Assembly: GCF_030272615.1 (NCBI RefSeq)
Contig: NC_081405.1
Location: forward strand, 151,754,113-151,818,112
Source of the DNA: Cryptomeria japonica
Lineage: Eukaryota; Streptophyta; Pinopsida; Cupressales; Cupressaceae
DNA length: 64,000 nucleotides
Direction: 5' to 3'
Both the position numbers and the translations under genes were made by a program. Shown here piece after piece: positions 57,128-64,000 of this stretch; the first letter of the stretch is position 1, and each line of letters starts with the position of its first letter. The notes below the pieces were generated by a model that was given only the letters and a program-made list of their open reading frames with translations, had not been told where the DNA came from and searched no databases.

Positions 57128-59635
57128 CTAACTTACGAAGGTGTCATCGGCTTCTGTGAATGTAAGGGAGTGTGGAATGGAAAGGTATCCCACCATGGCT
57201 TGAAACTGGTCCACATTCAGATCAGTAGGGACAACAGTGTCTCTCAAGGTTTTATCAAGAATGGCTTTATGTGCAGGGGATATGCGTAAGAGCTCAAGGA
57301 TGGAGATGAGTGCGGGTGTCTTCCCTAACTGTTCTAGAAGGTCATACTCAGGCTTGGTTGATGAGGAAGTGGTGTTTTTGGCTGGAGCACCTTGCAAAGT
57401 GAATTTACCTCGATGGGTTGTAACATGACATTCAGAGGTAGGTTCGGAAGAAGATCCAATGCCTTTTAGGACAATTTTGGGTCTTTGGGTAGAATTCTCA
57501 AGCATTTTGTCCTTGATGATAATGGTAGAGACATAATTATCCATTGAAATGTGATTGATAGTTGAATCATAGTTATAAGATGCTCTTGTATAGTTGGTTT
57601 GGTCATCTGTGGCTGCAGCTTTTCCCTTGTCATACTTTGGGAATGGTTCCTTAAACATCTCATGTTCTTGATTGGATGAGTGTCCTTCAATCTCAATGTC
57701 ACCTCTATCAATAAGATCTTGTATGATGTTCTTCAGTCGATGACAATTTCTTGTCTTATGACCTTTGCTCTTATGAAATTCACAATATTCATCATCATTC
57801 CACCAATTTGGTTTGACCTTTGGCTCATATGGAGGTAGATCTGGAATTGTGATTACTTTGTTTGCCACTAGCTTCTTGAAAACTGACTCAAGTGGTTCTC
57901 CCAATGGAGTGTACTTCCTTCGTGACTTTGAAGTTGTTTGAGTATTCACTTGATTGTTTGTAGAGCTTGATCTCGAAAAAATGATTTTGGGTCGCACTGT
58001 ATTGGCATCAACAACACCATCATTGACTGTGTTCTTGTTTTTGTTCCAAAATCTTGGCTTATCTTTTCCTTTAAAGTCGTCTTTGTTTTCTTTGAATATC
58101 TTAATGATTCCTTGCTCAATTAGGACCTTTTCTATCGCTAAGCCTTTTTCAATGACGTCCTTGAAGGTGGACAAACAAGCTTTCCTTAGGTCATAACCAA
58201 TGTCTTTGTTAACATTTTGGGTGAACATCTCTACCATTTATTTTTGTGGAATTTCACAAGAGCATTTGTTGGCTAGATTTCTCCATCTTTGTAAAAATGA
58301 TGAAAAAGATTCTCCATCCTTTTGTTTGGTGTTGCACAAGGTGGTGACTGATATATCTATCTCTATGTTGTATGAGAAATGTTGGATAAATGCCTCTGCT
58401 AGATCACCCCATGACTTAATTCCAGGTGGAAGCTACGAGAACCATTCCATAGCTTGATCACCTAAGCTTTGTGGGAATAATCTCATCAAATATGTCTCTT
58501 ATGCTGCTACCTCAATGCAAGTTGTGAAAAATTGTCTTATGTGTGCCTTAGGATCCCCTTTTCCTCTATACTTATCAAACTTAGGCGTCACAAAGTATGT
58601 AGGAAACGGAGGCATTGGAATGCTCTTGTCAAATGGATAAGGCCATATGTCTCTCATTGTGTAAGTTGGCTTCGGTGTATTTATGTCCTCCATTTTCTTT
58701 TGTAAGTCCTTGATTTGTTGCTCCAAATTGTTCTTCGGTGGAGATCGACTTTTTGGACCATACCCCATGCCTGAACCACCGGGTGGAGGAGGAGCATGTT
58801 GCATATATGGATGATATTGATCATACACATGTTCATATGGAGGAGGTATATAATGATGATGCGTATAAGGACCACTTGGTATAAAGTCATGATGAGGAAT
58901 GGAATATATGCTTTGCCCATGTATACCATACTCTATAGGCATTTCGTGAGTTTGTTCTAGTGTGTTGCCCCCAAATTTGATGCGGGGTTTCCTTATGTCC
59001 AAATTTTGAGCATGCCTTTGAATATCCAATTGCTTTGGTGGTTGATCCTTAGCATTGGTATGTGATTGAGCATATTTTTCTGCATAAGACCTCCATAATG
59101 GTCTGTGAATGTGAGTATCATATGCTTGACCATGTGTGTAAGGGACCTCTAGTTTTTGAAACAAAGATGATGGTGATTCAGGCACCATATGTGGTCCTCT
59201 ATTGCCTCCACTATTAGGCCTCCTTTGATCCATGTTGGAGTGAGGTTGTTGCAAAGGTCGATTTTCCATTATTTGAGACATGTCAAAATCATGAGGGATC
59301 TTGGTTCCACTTTGTGCCATCACTTGTAGAAAATACTGTCTATCTCTCCTCATTATTTCCTCAACCAATCGATTGAAATGAGGATTCATAATGGTGTCTT
59401 CCACTTCTGCTGAATGTACGGAGAAGTTGTCCATATTGTCATTGTGTGTATCATTGTTGTTTGTAGTGTCCATGTTCTCAACATTTGGAATGTTTCTATA
59501 GGCATCCATGTCAAGTAATGTAGTATGATTAGAATTGAAAAAGATATCATTGTCATACTCATAAGAACTCATGTTTGCGGATTCTTGAGCCTCTTTAGCT
59601 TCTCTCTTAGATTTTTGTAAATGGGTTTCAACCAT
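57128..59635 (-). pseudogene. Element C Gag
   Basis: Start at ATG 59633-59635 (MVETHLQKSKREAKEAQ). N-terminal part His/Pro/Gln-rich (IPHHDFIPSGPYTHHHYI). Capsid domain: TPKFDKYRGKGDPKAHIRQF, then stops at about 58498, 58435 and 58237 around LMRLFPQSLGDQAMEWF and FIQHFSYNIEIDI. The C-terminal part (57128-58237, 369 open codons) has the CHHC knuckle YCEFHKSKGHKTRNCHRLKN near 57730-57790 and YDLLEQLGKTPALISILELL before the closing TAG at 57128-57130. Confidence 0.9.
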
Positions 59636-60127
59636 GAACTAGGTATTGACCAAGATGTGTGAGACTAGATGAAAAATGGAAAGAGTATGGAAGACCAAGA
59701 GTTGGATGGAATGTAAATGAACCTGAGGTGTGCTTGCAATGTCCAAAGTGTAAGACCAAGTATGTATGTAGTAGAGTAGGCGTGGCTTCCAAAGAGATGA
59801 TAGTTTCTCTTGATGAGGTAAGTTGACCTTGACTCTAAGTAAGACAAAATGAGACCCAAAGGTGATAGACCTTGATGAGGGACCACTTAGCAAAATGTTG
59901 TATGTATGTAGTGTGTTGACAAAGTATGATGAGGACAAGCAAGTGACCTTTTGACTCAATTTTAGACAAATTTGAATGTAATGTAAGGTGTAAAGCAATG
60001 ATGGACTTTGTGAGACCCAAAGACAGGTTGGGTGCTAGATGAAAAACCCAAAGAGATAACCTAGGAAGCTCAATAAGTCTGAAACTGACTATTCTTGTTT
60101 GTTGAATTATGAAAGTTTTCAATCCTG

Positions 60128-60350
60128 AACACAGACATGCCTGTATACTTCACAGACGCGCTTAAAGGACGCAAATGCTATTATGTCAGACACAGACGTG
60201 CTTAAATGACACAGACGTGGTTCTGCCAAACAGAGATGCATTTCTAAGATGTTGCAATGTTGCTCAAAAGACACAGACGTGTTTCTGCCCTTCACAGACA
60301 CGGTTATATGACACAGACGTGGTTCTGTCAGACACAGACGCGTTTCTGCA
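60128..60350 (-). repeat. Element C motif array 2 (gag leader, distal)
   Basis: About nine copies of CACAGACGCG or CACAGACGTGGTTCTG on plus, so CGCGTCTGTG in the sense of gag-pol. Confidence 0.85.
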
Positions 60351-61544
60351 AAATTTGTGCAATTTTTCCAATCTGTGAAGTTGCTTGTTGTGACCAAATC
60401 TGAATGTTTGACTGTTTTTCATGACAAGAGGACATAGTGTTGATGAGGACTCAAAATGTTTGCAAGTGTTTAGACTTCCCAAAATGACTCAAAGACAAGT
60501 GTGTTGTTTGATGTGAAATTGTTTTGCATACACTTGAAGACACAAAAGACACAATGTTTTAATGTTTGAATGTTCAAAATAAGTCAAGCACAATTCTTAT
60601 GGCTGGCCAAGACAATAGTTGTTGATCCCACATGGAGTTTCCCCCGAGGCTACACTATTCAGAGTGAATACTTAGATGCTTGACCCCACTGGCTCCACCC
60701 TCGACACTCACTTCTCGGGGTAGCCAAGCATCAGTACCCACAAAAACTCCTCGTGGCGAACTTTGTATCTCTACTAAGAACCATATGTGTGTGGGCCGCT
60801 ACCAGAGGTCCGACCTCCTGCCCTAACAACTAGAAGGATTTTGGCTTCTAAAACAAAAAGGTGCTAGTAAGGGCATCCGCTCGTGTGGCCATACATGCAG
60901 CACTTTTAGCTCTGTAAATACAGAAGGCTCCCAGTCGGTAAGGGTTACACCCTACAAATGATCAAATAAATTTGATCAAACGGGTTTATGGGGAGATATA
61001 GTGTCGGTATGAACTAATCAACACACGTTATCCATAGTTTTCACCATGGATACAGTTATTTATAGTGGTTTGGAAGAAGATGGATTTTCTTTTGCTACCA
61101 CTTGGGTTGTTCTCTCCTCACTAGTAGTCCTAATGACCACACGGTGAGACAGGCCCTCTAAAGATTAAACAAAAAGAGCCTATTGCTCAAGACACAAAAG
61201 ACAATGATTCAATTTTAGTGCACCAATTGAAGTGTTTGCTAGTCCATGAAAACAAGACACACAATAAAAGATAAAAAAAAAAAAACCCTTGCCAAGGTCC
61301 TACAACAAAGATTTATTAGTAGTTTGGATTGTTTCAAATAATCACCCCTTCCTGCCAGCACACAAGTTAGGTAAATTTTAGATCCAAAAGACTTTGTGAA
61401 AATAGGGGCCTTCAACAAAACGATTTTGCTTCCAAGACAAGTTGTACCACTTTTGTTAGCTAGATCTGAAAATGTTAGCTCAAAATAAACCAGATTTGAA
61501 ATCCGAATGACGAAAAACTGAATCAATGAAACAATAAACGCAAC

Positions 61545-61795
61545 AACCGAACACAAACGCAGTTGTCACAGACATAGACGCTGCCAGAACACACAGACAT
61601 GCTTAGATCTGACACAGTCGCGTCTCCTGAACGTAGACATGTCTAAAGACCTCACAGACACGATTATGGAATACAAACGCGTTTCCCAAAATCTGCAAAG
61701 AAAAATAATATTGTCGAATACGCAGACGCAGTTTCAGATGTCACAGACGCGACAGAAAATCAAAAACGCGATCCAAAAGTGCGCAAACGCGAAAT
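61545..61795 (-). repeat. Element C motif array 3 (gag leader, near the LTR)
   Basis: Ten or more copies such as CACAGACGCGA, ACAAACGCG, CACAGACATG and CGCAGACGCAG. Confidence 0.8.
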
Positions 61796-61899
61796 ATCAA
61801 AATGTTGTCAGAAATGTCAAATCTGCAACCTCAAAACAAAATCTGTGACAAAAGATGTTAAATGCAAAAGGGACAAGAGTCCCACCGGGCATGCCAAAA

Positions 61900-62679
61900 T
61901 GTTTATGGTGAAAATGGATAAACAACAATGTTGAAAGACTAAATGAATTCAACCACAAAACCCTAGCCTAACAACAACATAGATCCACCATAACATATGA
62001 AGATTACCTAAGACAATGCAAATCAAATGGAATCACAAAGATTATACCATCACATGTCCAATAGAGTTTGGATCTCCATCGATCTTGCTTGATATATTTG
62101 CTCTCAGATTTTATATGCACAAGAGCTCAACAAAGAACGGAAATATGGTTGCAAGTAGGATCGCATATGAAAGTGCAAAGGCATAGTGTCGTCAATTGAT
62201 CAAGTAGTCAATCAATTAGTTGGGGTTGATAATGAAGGAAGCATCCTCTTATATAGAAGACACTATATGAAATGGAGGGATAAGATTGAGAAGTGTAAAA
62301 GATAAATGGTCGGCTAGGATTAGAGGGAGGTAAAAGAAATAATAAAATAATGAGAGGGTAGGTAGTGTATGAATTAAGAGATGAATGACATGTGTCATAG
62401 GTAGAAAAGGTTAATGAATTAATTAAATAAATAAAGATTTATTTTTAAATTAATAGAGGAAGTGGGATCAATTAAATAAATAAGATATTTATTTAATTTA
62501 GGAAAAGGGCAATTTAAATAAATAACTGTATTTATTTAAATGAGAAATAAGGCTAGAAGAGGATAAATGAATTAATTAAATAAATAAGGATTTATTTAAT
62601 TAATAGAAGAATTAGGATAAAATAATTAAATAAATAAAGATATTTATTTAATTAGACATGACAATTTTAGGTGTCTACA
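61900..62679 (-). repeat. Element C 5' LTR
   Basis: A 780-base LTR matching 46480-47264 with small indels (about 15 bases missing near 62080 against 46660). The minus-strand TATA is TATATAAGAGG at about 62246-62256, one base different from the 3' copy. Confidence 0.95.
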
Positions 62680-63381
62680 GAGAGCTCTATTTATAGCAAA
62701 AATAGGGCAATGGATGACCAGGATTGAAAGAGTTAATCAAGGGTTGAGTTTGGAAGTTGGGAATCCATGTTTGCAATTCTCACCAATGAAATGGTGTCAA
62801 TTGTTAACATAAGACTGGTTGAGAGAAGGGGTTGGAGACATTAAATGCCTGAGAAGACCTCATGGTTACCTTAGGGGGTAAGGGTTAAGGTTAGGTTAAG
62901 ATTATCCATTGGATAAAGCTTTTACCCAAAGGATAAACTCTTGTGCAAGGTTTAAGGGATAACCATGGTCAAAGCAATGAATGCCTGATGAGACCCTTGG
63001 GTTAGATTGAGGGTTGAGTTTAGAAAAAGTCTCTAATCATGCAAGAGGGTTGAGTTGACCATTAATGGTTTGGAAGATAAAGTTGTTGGAGACTTGAAGC
63101 CTTTAATGGTTATCAAAGACTTTGAGGGTTTGAGAAGTGACTTCCTCTTGCTTAGGGATGTGACAATATTTAGGAGATGGGTTAGGCTAATTTAGAAGTG
63201 ATTAGAAGAATATAGAAGAGGGTTTAGGATGCAAGTGGGAGATGTAGGAAAATGCAAGTGGGTGAGGGATAATAGGTTTAATTAAAATAAATTGTTTTAT
63301 TTTAATTTGGTTGCAAGTGGAGGTTTTTAAATTAATTAGATTTATTTAATCGGGATTCTCTATTTTATTAAATGTAAATTT
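62680..63381 (-). repeat. Element B 5' LTR, outer part
   Basis: Continues the B LTR from GAGAGCTCTATTTATAGC, matching 28268-28970. The minus-strand TATA box CTATAAATAG is at 62687-62696, only a few bases from the insertion point of element C. Similarity fades at about 63370 and LTR D starts at 63382; the last part of the LTR is not in the window. Confidence 0.85.
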
Positions 63382-64000
63382 TGTTATGGATCCCACAGAT
63401 ACTGAGAAGTGGGGGGGAGGGTGAATCAATATCTAATTGGTAATTAGAATTTCTTAACTTAAAACATGTAGAACATAATATAACAGTGTACCGGTATGCA
63501 AGAAATAATGCAATAAACAAAATCAAGAACATCCACATGAAAAGGACACCATAACACAAGATTTTAATGAGGAAACCCGGTGTGGGAAAAACCTCGGTGG
63601 GATTTGTGACCCACAATATTCACTCACTGGCCAATAAGACAATATTACTTACAATAGGGGCCTGCACATGCATGAAGGCCAACTGCCTAGAGCTCACTGC
63701 TCAATGTGAAGTCTCACTGACTTACAATAAGGAATATACAAATCCAATATCTTGTACTGCTTTACAATAGCATCTTCAATGCCTGATTCAGTATCGGTTC
63801 CTGCTCTGTTCTTTACATATACCCCTTGACCTATATTTCGCACAATAGGTTTGCCTAATATTTTCCTATAAATCTTCTACACATCATTCAAAATGTCTCT
63901 AATGATCTCTTTTATATATAAGAGTCATTTTATAATTTGCCAAGTCGGCTACACATTTTTACAATAATAAACAAAATATAATATAACAAAAATCCTGTCG
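63382..64000 (-). mobile_element. Copia-like LTR D (partial)
   Basis: Starts TGTTATGGATCCCACAGATA in plus orientation and follows the copia-type LTR on minus: GTGGGGGGGAGGGTGAATCA, CTCGGTGGGATTTGTGACCC, CAATAGGGGCCTGCACATGC, CTAGAGCTCACTGCTCAATG. It runs past the window end. It is related to, but distinct from, E and F. Confidence 0.7.

Larger units (their letters stand above)
59636..61899 (-). other. Element C gag leader (5' untranslated region)
   Basis: A 2.3-kb leader without a supportable gene. It holds two GCGTCTGTG arrays and a middle part (60600-61190) of ordinary composition. Next to the LTR the minus strand reads TTTTGGCATGCCCGGTGGGA, the probable primer binding site (TGGCATGCCCGG...); the tRNA was not identified. 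Open frames such as 60175-60378 on plus merely follow the array. Confidence 0.6.
46480..62679 (-). mobile_element. Element C: Tat-type Ty3/gypsy retrotransposon
   Basis: Complete in length at 16.2 kb. LTRs are 46480-47264 and 61900-62679; target duplication GAGAG is at 46475-46479 and 62680-62684. Gag-pol is on the minus strand (52138-59635) and PMD on the plus strand (47607-50497). It is the least damaged Tat element of the window but still has stops in each gene, and the LTRs differ at several places. Confidence 0.95.
27748..63381 (-). mobile_element. Element B: Tat-type Ty3/gypsy retrotransposon (interrupted)
   Basis: The 3' LTR is 27748-29152. The 5' LTR is in two parts, 45955-46479 and 62680-63381, because element C (46480-62679) was inserted in it. 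Gag-pol is on the minus strand at 35387-42841 and a PMD gene on the plus strand at 29581-33951. The left flank ends TACTA (27743-27747); the right end of the 5' LTR is lost to, or lies beyond, LTR D. RNase H occurs twice, as in the Tat lineage. Confidence 0.85.

Noticed and set aside
60119-60482. Open frames on both strands over the CACAGACG array
   Set aside because: Periodic repeat keeps frames open by chance; located in the gag leader.
1-64000. Host genes, tRNA or rRNA genes
   Set aside because: All recognisable coding segments belong to transposable elements; no cloverleaf or rRNA sequence was noticed by eye. A tRNA scan was not possible here.

Overview
The window is a nest of transposable elements from a large plant nuclear genome. 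No host gene, tRNA, rRNA or other RNA gene was recognised. The element types fit a gymnosperm, probably a conifer: Ty1/copia elements with a particular gag C-terminus, Tat-type Ty3/gypsy elements with two RNase H domains, plant mobile domain (PMD) proteins and a plant LINE RNase H. The species is inferred, not shown.

Layout, oldest layer first. (1) 1-1023 is the 3' end of a non-autonomous copia-like element, G (minus strand). (2) A copia element, C1 (minus), was inserted into G at 1023/1024. Its pieces are 1024-2939, 15679-16635 and 26085-27131. (3) Three elements were inserted into C1: Tat/gypsy element A (2940-15673, TSD CCCCA), non-autonomous copia-like element E (16636-26079, TSD CTTTA) and a copia-like LTR, F (from 27132). 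The 3' LTR of E was later broken by a 5'-truncated LINE (about 23373-26025). (4) Tat/gypsy element B was inserted into F (27748 to about 63381). (5) Tat/gypsy element C was inserted into the 5' LTR of B (46480-62679, TSD GAGAG), a solo LTR into the PMD gene of B (30951-32201, TSD GTGAG), and another copia LTR, D, into the distal part of that B LTR (63382 to the window end).

A, B and C share one plan. Gag, protease, a G-patch, reverse transcriptase, RNase H, a second RNase H and integrase lie on the minus strand. A PMD gene lies on the plus strand between integrase and the 3' LTR. In B and C this gene has a TATA box, a 22-25 codon first exon, a phase-0 intron of about 1 kb and a long second exon ending in an acidic/Gly-rich tail and coiled coil. 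All coding regions carry stops, and most stops fit single C-to-T changes.

Most notable: each Tat element has its own short motif repeated many times (B: TAGCGCAT; C: GCGTCTGTG; A: GGTGCCATGGTCC). In B and C it lies in the PMD intron and in the gag-pol leader; in A it lies in the PMD 5' region and the LTRs. In every case it is in the sense of the transcript it belongs to. This suggests a self-recognition system in which the element's PMD protein, or Gag, reads element-specific arrays. That is a hypothesis; the arrays and their orientation are directly visible. A second unusual point is an in-frame TGA just before the protease active site in all three elements.
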